This document shows positions 9,098-17,731 of a stretch of 64,000 nucleotides of DNA, piece after piece. The notes beneath the pieces are model-generated. The model searched no databases and was not told where the DNA came from. It was given only the letters and a program-made list of their open reading frames with translations. Position numbers and translations under genes: made by a program. Numbering within the stretch: position 1 is the stretch's first letter; each line of letters starts with the position of its first letter. Source of the DNA: Anaerostipes hominis (ex Lee et al. 2021). GTDB taxonomy: Bacteria > Bacillota > Clostridia > Lachnospirales > Lachnospiraceae. The stretch spans positions 372,001 through 436,000 of the forward strand of contig NZ_NQOG01000001.1 in NCBI RefSeq assembly GCF_002270485.1, written 5' to 3'.

Positions 9098-10174
9098 TTA
9101 TTTAAATTCCCCTTTCATATCAATTGAAGAGAACTTTTCTAATGGAAATTTTACCGGCTGTCCGTATTTCTGACTTTTGTAAATTGCCAAAATTACTTCG
9201 ACAGCATTCCTTCCTGCTACTGCATCTACATAAGGCCTTCTATCATTTTCTATGGCATTAATTACATCTGCAAATAGACTTGTATGTCCGTTCCCATACA
9301 CATTACTGGTTTCTTCCTCTAATCCTTTATTTTTAGTATCCTCTTCTGTCTCATCTGAAAAGTTCCAAACATCTATATTATTTGTTGATGTACCGCCAAT
9401 CTTTACAGTACCTCTTTCCCCAAAAATATATAAGGTTTCTTCAAGATTTCTAGGATAAACATTGGTCGTTCCTTCTATGGTTCCAACCGCTCCATTTTTA
9501 AATTTAATTACAGCCATTCCTACATCTTCTGCTTCTAAATAATGATGAAACTGCTGTCTGGTGACCCCATAAACTTCTTCTATTTCATCTCCCATCATCC
9601 ATCTCAACAAATCGATGCCGTGAATACACTGATTCATCAGAGCACCACCATCTTCTTTCCATGTTCCCCTCCATTTTGCTTGATCATAGTAATCTTTGTT
9701 TCTATTCCATCTTACGTGGATAGATCCATGAGACAATTTCCCAAATCTACTTGTCTCTACAGCTTTTCTCAGTTCCTGAATTGCCACATTGAACCTATTC
9801 TGATGGCAAGCAGATACTTTAACACCTTTTTCTTCAGAAAGAGCAATAATTTTATCTGCATCTTCTATGCTCATAGCCATTGGCTTCTCTATAATGAGAT
9901 TTACGCCTTTATCTATCAAATTCAACGCAATTTCCGCATGGCTTCCACTTTCTGTAGCTATGCTGGCCAACTCAGGATTTATTTCTTCAACCATCTCTGT
10001 ATAGTCTGTATATCGCTTTATACTTCGATTATTTTCAAGCTCATGTTTGATAAGAAGCTCCTCCATCTTTTCTGGAAATATATCACAAACTGCTGCTATT
10101 TCAAGGTTATTATTAACTGCAGCCTTTATATGATTCGTTGCTATTCTTCCACATCCAATCAACACATATTTCAT
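9098..10174 (-). CDS. WbpB/WlbA-like UDP-N-acetylglucosaminuronate 3-dehydrogenase
   Basis: The product has 358 residues and belongs to the Gfo/Idh/MocA family. MKYVLIGCGRIATNHIKA is the dinucleotide-binding start. LIIEKPMAMS carries the EKP motif. CHQNRFN and GGALMNQCIHGIDLLRWMMG form the active-site region typical of the WlbA type. WbpB/WlbA oxidises C3 of UDP-GlcNAcA to give the substrate of WbpE. With the WbpA-like dehydrogenase at 13006-14319 and the WbpE-like gene at 5928-7046 it completes a plausible three-step route. The assignment over the paralogue at 7048-8031 rests on this motif similarity and is an inference. Confidence 0.83.
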   Translation of the reverse strand: MKYVLIGCGRIATNHIKAAVNNNLEIAAVCDIFPEKMEELLIKHELENNRSIKRYTDYTEMVEEINPELASIATESGSHAEIALNLIDKGVNLIIEKPMAMSIEDADKIIALSEEKGVKVSACHQNRFNVAIQELRKAVETSRFGKLSHGSIHVRWNRNKDYYDQAKWRGTWKEDGGALMNQCIHGIDLLRWMMGDEIEEVYGVTRQQFHHYLEAEDVGMAVIKFKNGAVGTIEGTTNVYPRNLEETLYIFGERGTVKIGGTSTNNIDVWNFSDETEEDTKNKGLEEETSNVYGNGHTSLFADVINAIENDRRPYVDAVAGRNAVEVILAIYKSQKYGQPVKFPLEKFSSIDMKGEFK

Positions 10175-10203
10175 AGTTTTCCTCCATCCTTCTACATCAA
10201 ATA

Positions 10204-11100
10204 TTAACGCATTGTCTTTAAATGTTTTATAAACTTATCATGATCTATAGCTAAATTCCCTGTCACGCTTGCCCCTTTTTCTACATTTTTGGAGACAACT
10301 GCTCCCATATTTATGCTCGCTCCTTCTCCAATTTCTAACAACTGTTTAATTGTAGAAGAAAAGCCAACCCAACAGTTATCCTTAATAACTACTCTACCTC
10401 CAATTCCCGTGTTTGCAACTATCATACAACATTTTCCTATCTTAGCTCCATGTCCAACATGAACTAAATTGTCTATTACTGTATGTTCTTCTATTACTGT
10501 ATCATCCCACGGGTATAAAGCTTTATCTATCGCTGTATTTTGTTGTATTTCTACATTCTTTCCTATCACCACTCCACCAACATGTTTGACTACAAAAGTC
10601 CTGTCAGACTCTCTCTTTACTTCAAATCCTTCACCACCAATTACTGATCCAGATCTTATAACTGCACCATCTTCTATAATTACGTTCTCTTTTATTGATA
10701 CAAAAGATTCAATTGTTACATTTTCCCCAATTATAACATTTACATCTGATATTTCCGAAAGTTTGCTTATATTACTTCCCACCCCTATTTTTGTTTTCTC
10801 TTTTCTCCTTTGGTAAGAATAATTATCTTTATTAGCAAGATAATTATGAATTTTGAAAAAAGTCAGTCTCGGTTCTTTTACTATGCATTTATTGTTAAAA
10901 TTAATCTTATCGCAAAGTTCGGCATTGGTCAAAATAAGTGATACATTCTTCGAATATTTCTCAATAAAACGTTCCTCATCTATAAATGTACAAAAATTTT
11001 TTATTCCTGTTTCTTTTGAAACCCCCAATGTATCAAATTCCATTTTTCCAATATATTTTGCCTGTATGTTCAACTCTTTTAAAATTGCCTTCAGATCCAC
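10204..11100 (-). CDS. LpxD-like hexapeptide-repeat acyltransferase
   Basis: The product has 298 residues. An N-terminal domain of about 95 residues (GKMEFDTLGVSKETG, LILTNAEL) is followed by left-handed beta-helix repeats: IGENVTIESFVSIKENVIIEDGAVIRSGSVIGGEGFEV, then IDNLVHVGHGAKIGKCCMIVANTGIGGRVVIKDN. This is the LpxD architecture, with the VHVGH catalytic-His region. LpxD itself acylates UDP-GlcN derivatives for lipid A, which a Gram-positive does not make. Here the enzyme more likely N-acylates the 3-amino group made by the WbpE-like enzyme (the WbpD role) or another amino sugar. The GTG start at 11100 directly follows the upstream TAA, with AAGGAG 6 bases before it. Confidence 0.85.
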   Translation of the reverse strand: MDLKAILKELNIQAKYIGKMEFDTLGVSKETGIKNFCTFIDEERFIEKYSKNVSLILTNAELCDKINFNNKCIVKEPRLTFFKIHNYLANKDNYSYQRRKEKTKIGVGSNISKLSEISDVNVIIGENVTIESFVSIKENVIIEDGAVIRSGSVIGGEGFEVKRESDRTFVVKHVGGVVIGKNVEIQQNTAIDKALYPWDDTVIEEHTVIDNLVHVGHGAKIGKCCMIVANTGIGGRVVIKDNCWVGFSSTIKQLLEIGEGASINMGAVVSKNVEKGASVTGNLAIDHDKFIKHLKTMR

Positions 11101-12222
11101 TTAAATCTCCTTCCCAAATTCCATCAATTCTGTAGCTACTTGTTCAGCCCTTGCTTCCCAGGTGTTTTTATTAATAGCATCTATTGCACATAATGTTTTC
11201 TCTTTTATTTCTTCAAAATGCTCAGATAAAAAAACCAATAACTTTTCTATATCTTTAACATTTGCATCTACTACCCATCCATAATTTTCTTTTTGTACTA
11301 CTTTTGACAATGATAAGTTGCTTGATATAATAATAGGAGTTCCATATCCCAACGTCTCTTTTGCCTTTATTGGGGAGGACATATCCATATATAAGTTTGA
11401 TTCCTGACACAATATTGAAACATCCGCTTCCTTATAATATGGAGCTAATTCTTGACTCTTTTTATGTATTATTTTTATTCTTTCACATAATAAATCTTTA
11501 TATCTTTCTTTATTCATTTCCCACTGTTCCTGAGTAGTACATATAGTTAAAGTTACATTTTTGCAATGATTAACTGCTTTTATAAAAGAATATGGATTAT
11601 AAATTCCTTTTACTCCTCCAACATAAAAAATATGGAGCTCCTTAGTCTTTCTATCTTTTCTTACTTTTTTTGCATTAACAATATCTACATTTTCTTTGCA
11701 ACCCGGTGGTAAAGATTTTATTAATATTTCTTTTGATAAGTAATCTTTAAACCCTTCCGCTGGAACATATAAGATCTTTAATAACTTTTTGTAATTAAAT
11801 AAATCCCATTTATAAAGAGGAATAGTAATACATCTTTTATACCAAGAAACTGCCTCTTTATATTCTGGAAACTTCCAATGCATGTCCCTGTAAAATAGCC
11901 CTATAGGTATATGATATTTCTTACATAGGTTAAAAAAATTAAAATCTAAAAAAGGATATCTAGGGAAATGATCTTCTTCTGCTAACAGCGTTGGTTGAGT
12001 TAGACTTTCCGAATAGAGAAAATCATAACGTACTCCCTTTTTTAAATTATCCTTTATTTTTAAAATTGCATTCTTTCTATCTTTTCCATAACCTATAACT
12101 TTATCAACAATATATCCATTTTGTTCAAATGCTTTTACCATTCTATATGGACGAACTTCAGATCCGGTACCTGGATTCTCATTAATAGGATGAGGATAAT
12201 GAAAAATACATTTTTTGATCAT
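11101..12222 (-). CDS. GT-B glycosyltransferase
   Basis: The product has 373 residues. The N-terminal half contains PGTGSEVRPYRMVKAFEQNGY, a start common in GT4-like enzymes. The C-terminal half has LHIFYVGGVKGIYNPYSFIKA, YYKEADVSILCQES and SPIKAKETLGYGTPIIISS, which correspond to the donor-binding domain (the K-x-x-E-x-L-G-x-G-x-P region). It probably transfers one sugar onto the growing undecaprenyl-linked oligosaccharide. The ATG at 12222 has GGAG 8 bases upstream. It ends one base before the GTG of the LpxD-like gene, so the two are likely translationally coupled. The sugar donor cannot be told from sequence. Confidence 0.82.
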   Translation of the reverse strand: MIKKCIFHYPHPINENPGTGSEVRPYRMVKAFEQNGYIVDKVIGYGKDRKNAILKIKDNLKKGVRYDFLYSESLTQPTLLAEEDHFPRYPFLDFNFFNLCKKYHIPIGLFYRDMHWKFPEYKEAVSWYKRCITIPLYKWDLFNYKKLLKILYVPAEGFKDYLSKEILIKSLPPGCKENVDIVNAKKVRKDRKTKELHIFYVGGVKGIYNPYSFIKAVNHCKNVTLTICTTQEQWEMNKERYKDLLCERIKIIHKKSQELAPYYKEADVSILCQESNLYMDMSSPIKAKETLGYGTPIIISSNLSLSKVVQKENYGWVVDANVKDIEKLLVFLSEHFEEIKEKTLCAIDAINKNTWEARAEQVATELMEFGKEI

Positions 12223-12295
12223 TTTAATACTCCATTTATCATTTTACAAAGCTTTTATTTACCATAGTTTAGAAAAGAATTTTGCCTAAATTGTT

Positions 12296-12988
12296 TTATA
12301 TTCGCCTTAAATATTGATCTAATTTTTTGTCTAGCATTAACTCTTTTTTATTATCCATAAGAGTATTATAATTATCCGCATCTTTTATTTCCTTAAGGCT
12401 AAATGTGCCATTTAAAACATTTTCTACATTTTCAATCAACATCCTTATTTCAAGTTCTTCCATTTTCTGACTAATATCATACCAGCTGTCATCTCTTTCA
12501 ATCTTAATTTTCTTTATATCTATGATCTTACCAACGTCTATCTTTTTATCTATAAAGTGTGCCGTGACTCCTAATTCTTGACCATTATAAACCGCCCATT
12601 TAATTGCATCTAATCCTCTTACATCAGGAATAATACCCGGGTGCAGATTTAAAATCCCTATTTTTACACTATCTATAATAAAATCACTTAAAATTCTCGC
12701 TCCTGCAACAATTCCTAATTCGATATTTTCGCGTAGAAGAATATTTTTACATGTTTCAGAGTTATGTGGGCATACAAAATAGTCTATTCCAAATCTATCA
12801 CATATTTCTTTGGTTTCTAAAAATGGCTGTTTTTTTACTTTAATTCTTTTAATAGACTTTGACATATTTAATTCTACTCTAGGGGCAGCAATAACACATT
12901 TGATCCGGTAACCCTTAAGAATTAAATTAGACAAAAACGTTTGACTTTTCATATGCAAAAAATCATAACTAAATATTGCAATATTCAT
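12296..12988 (-). CDS. Formyltransferase-fold enzyme, probable sugar N-formyltransferase
   Basis: The product has 230 residues. NLHPGIIPDVRGLDAIKW (about residues 118-135) supplies the Asn and His of the formyltransferase catalytic triad. GVTAHFIDKKIDVGKII (about 146-162) supplies the catalytic Asp, in the same order as in PurN and Fmt. The protein lacks the C-terminal tRNA-binding domain of Fmt, and its C-terminus is short and Lys-rich. Similar proteins in polysaccharide loci transfer formyl from N10-formyltetrahydrofolate to amino sugars such as Qui4N or Rha4N. The 4-amino sugar made by the PglE-like enzyme or the 3-amino uronate are candidate acceptors. A 73-base gap separates it from the next gene downstream. 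Confidence 0.78.
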   Translation of the reverse strand: MNIAIFSYDFLHMKSQTFLSNLILKGYRIKCVIAAPRVELNMSKSIKRIKVKKQPFLETKEICDRFGIDYFVCPHNSETCKNILLRENIELGIVAGARILSDFIIDSVKIGILNLHPGIIPDVRGLDAIKWAVYNGQELGVTAHFIDKKIDVGKIIDIKKIKIERDDSWYDISQKMEELEIRMLIENVENVLNGTFSLKEIKDADNYNTLMDNKKELMLDKKLDQYLRRI

Positions 12989-13005
12989 TGATTCTCCTTA
13001 ATTAT

Positions 13006-14319
13006 TTATAAAATTTCTATATTTTTACGATTTATAATATTTTTCATTGCATTCTTGGTATCAAAAACCCACTTAGCATTTTCCTGAACCATTTGATAAT
13101 CAATTGAACTATGAGAAGCAGTGATCATGACCAAATCATATGAAGAAATAATATTTTTATCAATCGAATTCAATCCACTGTGAAAGTCTCCTTTATCTTT
13201 GTACTCAGGAATAAATGGATCATAATAATCAACTAGCGCCCCTTGTTTTTTTAATATATTTATAATATCAATGGCTGGGCTTTCTCTATAATCATCAATA
13301 TCTTGTTTATATGCAACGCCCATAACCAATATCTTTGACCCATTTAGAGCCTTTTGATCTTTATTTAAGATCTTACTAGCTCTTTCAACACAGTATTCTG
13401 GCATTTTGTCATTAATCATCATTGATGCCTCAATCATTGATGTATGGAAACCAAATTCTCTGGCTTTCCAAGACAAATAGTACGGATCAAGAGGTATACA
13501 ATGCCCTCCTAAGCCTGGTCCAGGATAAAAGGCCTGAAATCCATAAGGTTTTGTCTTTGCCGCGTCAACAACCTCCCACAGACTAATCTGCATTTTATTA
13601 CACAAAATTGCGAGTTCATTTACTAAACCGATATTTATATTTCTATATGTATTTTCCAATATTTTTTCCATTTCTGCAACTGCAGGAGAAGATACTTCGT
13701 AAATATCACCATCAAGTACCACTCTATACATTGCAGAAATAACCTCTTTTGCATCTTCTCCCACTGCTCCAACAACTTTTGGAGTGTTTTTTGTTTTAAA
13801 TTGTTTATTCCCTGGATCTACGCGTTCTGGAGAAAATCCTAAATAGAACTCCTTTCCACAGCTTAATCCAGATCCATTTTCTAATAATGGTTTTATTAAT
13901 TCTTCTGTTGTACCTGGATAGGTTGTTGACTCAAGAACTACCATTGTTCCCTTTTTCATATATTTAGCTATCTCCACTGTTGAATTCTTTACATAGCTAA
14001 TATCTGGTTGCTGATGTTCATCTAATGGAGTAGGGACACAAATCGCAATGAAATCAACATCCTCTATAAAAGAAAAATCTGTAGTCGCTCTTAACTTTCC
14101 CTCTTTTACCAGTTTCTCTAAATCCTCATTTACTACATCTCCAATATAGTTTTCGCCCCTATTTACCATATCAACTTTTTCTGACTGAACATCAAACCCA
14201 ACCGTTTCAAATCCTGCCTTTGCCTTTTCAACAGCTAAAGGTAATCCAACGTACCCTAAACCAATAACACCAACTTTTATCTTTCTATCATTAATCTTTT
14301 GTAAAATTTTACTTTTCAA
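13006..14319 (-). CDS. wbpA: UDP-N-acetyl-D-glucosamine 6-dehydrogenase (WbpA-like)
   Basis: The product has 437 residues and belongs to the UDP-glucose/GDP-mannose dehydrogenase family. GVIGLGYVGLPLAV (17-30) binds NAD. CVPTPLD (94-100) and LESTTYPGTTEE follow. PGPGLGGHCIPLDPYYLSWKA contains the catalytic Cys at about 274. VMGVAYKQDIDDYRESPA marks the C-terminal domain. The extended N-terminal helix and GGHCIPLDPYYL are typical of the WbpA branch that oxidises UDP-GlcNAc to UDP-GlcNAcA in two NAD-dependent steps. The start overlaps the upstream glycosyltransferase stop by four bases (ATGA). It feeds the WbpB/WbpE-like enzymes of the operon. Confidence 0.9.
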   Translation of the reverse strand: MKSKILQKINDRKIKVGVIGLGYVGLPLAVEKAKAGFETVGFDVQSEKVDMVNRGENYIGDVVNEDLEKLVKEGKLRATTDFSFIEDVDFIAICVPTPLDEHQQPDISYVKNSTVEIAKYMKKGTMVVLESTTYPGTTEELIKPLLENGSGLSCGKEFYLGFSPERVDPGNKQFKTKNTPKVVGAVGEDAKEVISAMYRVVLDGDIYEVSSPAVAEMEKILENTYRNINIGLVNELAILCNKMQISLWEVVDAAKTKPYGFQAFYPGPGLGGHCIPLDPYYLSWKAREFGFHTSMIEASMMINDKMPEYCVERASKILNKDQKALNGSKILVMGVAYKQDIDDYRESPAIDIINILKKQGALVDYYDPFIPEYKDKGDFHSGLNSIDKNIISSYDLVMITASHSSIDYQMVQENAKWVFDTKNAMKNIINRKNIEIL

Positions 14320-15554
14320 TTTTCTATTGCCTCCTTCATAATTTTTCTCAATTTCTTAGTCAACTCATAAAATGAAAATTTTTCAGATGTCTTTATGCAA
14401 TTTTCACAATATTCTGTATAATCTAATTTACTCAAATTATAAACTGTCTTAACAGCCTGAAAAATATTTTCATTCACAAAAGCACAATTATCTCTTGTTA
14501 AATAATTATATCCAAAATCTGCATTTAACATAATGGGTTGGCCTGATGCTAAATATTCAAAAGATTTGTTTAAACTCATTCCATACTTATACAAATCAGA
14601 TTTAGCAATAAAAATTAAGTTTACAGTGCTTCTACTCAAGATATAAGGAATATATTCCTTCCCCACTTTACCTTTGAAAATTATATTATCCAGCTTTTTG
14701 TCCTTAGCAACTCTCTCTAATTCTTCTCTCTGTGACCCTTCTCCAAAAATCAAAAATAAAATATCTTGCATCCCTTCTTCTTTACACTGTTCAGCAACTT
14801 TAATTAACAAATGTAATTGATTTGCTTGTCCAATTGAACCTGTATAAACTATTTTAAATTTATTTGACTCCAGATCTCTATCAAAATAAATTTTATTTTC
14901 CTTATTATTTCTAAATACTTCTAGATCAACACCGTTGTTAATATATTCAACTTTATGAAGAGGAACATATTTTTCCCACTTCATATCTTTAATATATTGC
15001 TTCCCACCTTCCATGGTGAAAATCACTTTCTTTGCATTTTTGTATGTATATAATTCTAGTTTTAATAGAAAATTATGTAACAATCCATTTCTTTTTATTT
15101 TTCCAAACTCAACCAAGGTTAATGGCCATATATCACGAACTTCACATATGCATGGAATATTATATTTTTTGCCTAAATAAATGCCTGCGACTAATGTTAA
15201 AGGATGGACTGATGATGCTAAAATAATGTCAGGTTTTTTACCATTCTTTATCTTTTGCTTTCCTACTTTTTTTACATTTTTCCAATATAAAATCATATTT
15301 AATATTCTTGAGATACCGTTACCTTCATATGGTTTCGTTTTCACGAAGATATAAGGTATGTTATCAGCACCAACTTTTTCACAACTTATGCCCTTTTTTA
15401 TTTCTATATCTTCTCCTTTATTATGGCCATAATTTGAACAAAAAATATTTACCTCATCTCCATTCCTAATGAGATATTTTGCGAATCCATGATGTCTTCC
15501 TCCCCCGTCAAAATACATATCTGTAGCATAATGATTTAAAATCCATATTTTCAT
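14316..15554 (-). CDS. WbuB-like GT4 glycosyltransferase
   Basis: The product has 412 residues with a GT-B fold. MKIWILNHYATDMYFDGGGRHHGFAKYL is typical of the WbuB-like GT4 group, which often acts on amino-sugar acceptors. LTLVAGIYLGKKYNIPCICEVRDIWPLTL is the conserved acceptor-domain helix. IVYTGSIGQANQLHLLIKVA and NLIFIAKSDLYKYGMSLNKSFEYLASGQPIM lie in the donor domain. It probably adds the second sugar, onto the bacillosamine-type residue placed by the PglC-like enzyme (inference from order and family). The nearest GGAGG is 14-15 bases before the ATG, longer than usual. No alternative start looks better. Confidence 0.87.
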   Translation of the reverse strand: MKIWILNHYATDMYFDGGGRHHGFAKYLIRNGDEVNIFCSNYGHNKGEDIEIKKGISCEKVGADNIPYIFVKTKPYEGNGISRILNMILYWKNVKKVGKQKIKNGKKPDIILASSVHPLTLVAGIYLGKKYNIPCICEVRDIWPLTLVEFGKIKRNGLLHNFLLKLELYTYKNAKKVIFTMEGGKQYIKDMKWEKYVPLHKVEYINNGVDLEVFRNNKENKIYFDRDLESNKFKIVYTGSIGQANQLHLLIKVAEQCKEEGMQDILFLIFGEGSQREELERVAKDKKLDNIIFKGKVGKEYIPYILSRSTVNLIFIAKSDLYKYGMSLNKSFEYLASGQPIMLNADFGYNYLTRDNCAFVNENIFQAVKTVYNLSKLDYTEYCENCIKTSEKFSFYELTKKLRKIMKEAIEN

Positions 15555-15583
15555 AAACTTCTACGTAAGCCTCCCTAATATGT

Positions 15584-16543
15584 TCAATCTATAATTTTCA
15601 TATCCAAATACTTCATCATATATACAGATTCTTTATAGTTGCCTATCTCTATCTCATTCTCTTCTTCTAACAAATTATTAAGCATATATTTTGGGAAATT
15701 ACAACCACACAAATATGCATGTGGATATCCTCCTCCAAACCTTGGATTCACTTCGGATATATAATAATTTCCATTTCTCTCAAACACATCAATATCAATT
15801 TGACCAATGAATCCTGCAGTTTCAACGAATCTTTTTATCAGATTAAATAACTTTTTATCTTTAACCGATTTTGATTTATCTGTTTCTCCAGCTCTCATTA
15901 ATATCTTTTCTTTTATAAAAATGGAGATAACTTTTTTTGATAAGGTATCTATATAAACATCGCAGCCGAACTCTTTACCTTCCATAAATTCCTGAACAAT
16001 TAAATTGTGATGTTTATTTAAAACATACTTAAGATCACTTATGTTTTCTATTTTTTGAATATCAATGCTACAACTCCCCCTTCGTGGCTTCACAAAAACA
16101 GGAAACTGTAATTCACTTTCAGCAATTGCATTTTTCACATTTTCTATGCCACAAAAAGTTTTAACAGTAGGGAAGTGATTACTTTTACAGAATTTATAAA
16201 ATTTAAGTTTATCAAAACACATATCAACTTCTTCATAATTAGATAAGAACAATACAATATTACTTTTTTGAAATAGCTCTTTATTTTCAGCTAATAATGA
16301 AAGTTCAGGATCAATCAATGAAAATATTCCATCAATATTCTCTTGCTTACATATATCCAATATAACTTTTAAATATTCCGGATCGTCAATACGTGGAACA
16401 ATGTAATAACCATCTGCTTCATACAAAGATGGCGCTAATGGATCACAATCTGTGCATATAATTTTCCCTTCATCTCCCAATTCTTGCTTGAAAAATTGAA
16501 TTAACTTATTTCTAGTTCCCGTACTCAATGCTAAAATATTCAT
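15584..16543 (-). CDS. ATP-grasp ligase (CarB-like), polysaccharide-locus type
   Basis: The product has 319 residues. A pre-ATP-grasp domain of about 115 residues is followed by the ATP-grasp core. FPVFVKPRRGSCSIDI (147-162) has the ATP-binding Lys at about 152. IVQEFMEGKEFGCDVY follows, and ISEVNPRFGGGYP (262-274) carries the Mg-binding Glu and Asn. The family joins a carboxylate, activated as acyl phosphate, to an amine or other nucleophile. Its place directly after the PLP decarboxylase and PglC-like genes, in a locus with amino sugars but no PglD acetyltransferase, suggests that it links an amino acid or similar acid to a sugar amine. This is inference; no substrate is visible. GAGGAAATAAG precedes the ATG. 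Confidence 0.82.
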   Translation of the reverse strand: MNILALSTGTRNKLIQFFKQELGDEGKIICTDCDPLAPSLYEADGYYIVPRIDDPEYLKVILDICKQENIDGIFSLIDPELSLLAENKELFQKSNIVLFLSNYEEVDMCFDKLKFYKFCKSNHFPTVKTFCGIENVKNAIAESELQFPVFVKPRRGSCSIDIQKIENISDLKYVLNKHHNLIVQEFMEGKEFGCDVYIDTLSKKVISIFIKEKILMRAGETDKSKSVKDKKLFNLIKRFVETAGFIGQIDIDVFERNGNYYISEVNPRFGGGYPHAYLCGCNFPKYMLNNLLEEENEIEIGNYKESVYMMKYLDMKIID

Positions 16544-16552
16544 CTTATTTCC

Positions 16553-17731
16553 TCATTTACTACCTAAATATTCAGTAACATTCCACTTTTTTCTCACACA
16601 TTCAATATCACAATTAATTTTTTTTAAATATACTGCAGGAAAATATTTAATAAACAATGGGCTCAAACACATCGTATACGAACCAACTTTATAATATTTA
16701 ATTAAATCTCCTTCTTGCAGCAACTTATAATTTTTCAGATGAAAAATTCTATCATGTTCCATGCAAGTAAAACCTGAAATGATCTGATTATCAACCACCT
16801 CATTATGACTATTACTCTCAATATCATAAAAATACTTTGTTTTTGTCATAAGAGGATCTATATCATTTCTACTTCCATCTGTTGTTATAAAAATATTTCT
16901 ATTTGTTTTTTTGACATCGATCACTGATGTTACAAACGAGACAGGCGATGCAATTATAGACGCACCTGGTTCCACTATAAGAGTAATTCCATGAGAATTC
17001 ATAAAATCACCTAAAACACACTCCACTTGTTCTATATAATCTCTATACGAAGGTTTATCCGTCAGTCCGCCAAAAAAACCTCCACCAATATCAACATATT
17101 CCAAATCTAAATTATATCTTTCAATTACACTTCGAGCTGTTTTTGCAATAGCTTTATAAATATTTAGACTTCTAGTCTTACTACTAGTATGTAAATGTAT
17201 TCCTGTAATTTTTATATTCTTTTGGCAATTTAAAAGATCTATAGCTCTGTCCAATTCCTTATTATGTAAACAAAAACCAAACCGTCCTCCTTCATCTCCA
17301 CATGCGCTTTCTAAAGGACACATTTTCTCTATGTCAAAATTAATTCTAATCCCAATTTTATACTTCTTATTTTTATTTAGACAATCCAACCACCGGATTT
17401 CCCTTGTTGTTTCTATGTTAACAATAGCTCCCGATTCTATGGCATCTAGAAATGTTTTTTGGTCTTTCATGGGCCCATTATATATAATATTTTTTCTAAG
17501 ATAACCTAATGTAACTGCTAAATTATATTCATCGTAAGAAACAACTTCTGCAAAACAATTATGATCTCTCATATATTCACATAAATAAGGGAGAGAGTTT
17601 GTTTTAAAAGAATATCCAATTTTCCAGTTATCAAACTTCTGTGATAATGCTTTTTGCATATCCCGTATGTTATGATCTAGTTCCTTCTCATCAATCATAA
17701 AATATGGTGTCTCTAATATTCTCCTATCCAT
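16553..17731 (-). CDS. Fold-III PLP-dependent decarboxylase (LysA/ornithine decarboxylase family)
   Basis: The product has 392 residues. IGYSFKTNSL carries the PLP Lys at about 43, where LysA has Y-x-x-KAN. HLHTSSKT (179-186), VDIGGGFFGG (213-222) and VEPGASI (253-259, phosphate-binding EPG) are the other fold-III signatures. GFTCMEHDR places the family catalytic Cys at about 323, but the usual ES-G-D after it is replaced by MEHD, so the substrate may differ from diaminopimelate or ornithine. The start overlaps the PglC-like stop by 8 bases. The ATP-grasp gene follows after 9 bases. The pair may produce and then attach an amino-acid-derived group to the polysaccharide precursor (inference). 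Confidence 0.82.
   Translation of the reverse strand: MDRRILETPYFMIDEKELDHNIRDMQKALSQKFDNWKIGYSFKTNSLPYLCEYMRDHNCFAEVVSYDEYNLAVTLGYLRKNIIYNGPMKDQKTFLDAIESGAIVNIETTREIRWLDCLNKNKKYKIGIRINFDIEKMCPLESACGDEGGRFGFCLHNKELDRAIDLLNCQKNIKITGIHLHTSSKTRSLNIYKAIAKTARSVIERYNLDLEYVDIGGGFFGGLTDKPSYRDYIEQVECVLGDFMNSHGITLIVEPGASIIASPVSFVTSVIDVKKTNRNIFITTDGSRNDIDPLMTKTKYFYDIESNSHNEVVDNQIISGFTCMEHDRIFHLKNYKLLQEGDLIKYYKVGSYTMCLSPLFIKYFPAVYLKKINCDIECVRKKWNVTEYLGSK

Noticed and set aside
9542-10207. Long plus-strand open frame of 221 codons opposite the WlbA-like gene
   Set aside because: It lies wholly over a well-supported minus-strand gene, is Cys/Phe/His-rich with no domain, and lacks a ribosome site.
13006-14319. 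Vi-antigen or UDP-ManNAc dehydrogenase (WecC) identity for the nucleotide-sugar dehydrogenase
   Set aside because: No WecB-type epimerase is in the operon, and the extended N-terminus with GGHCIPLDPYYL fits the WbpA group better.
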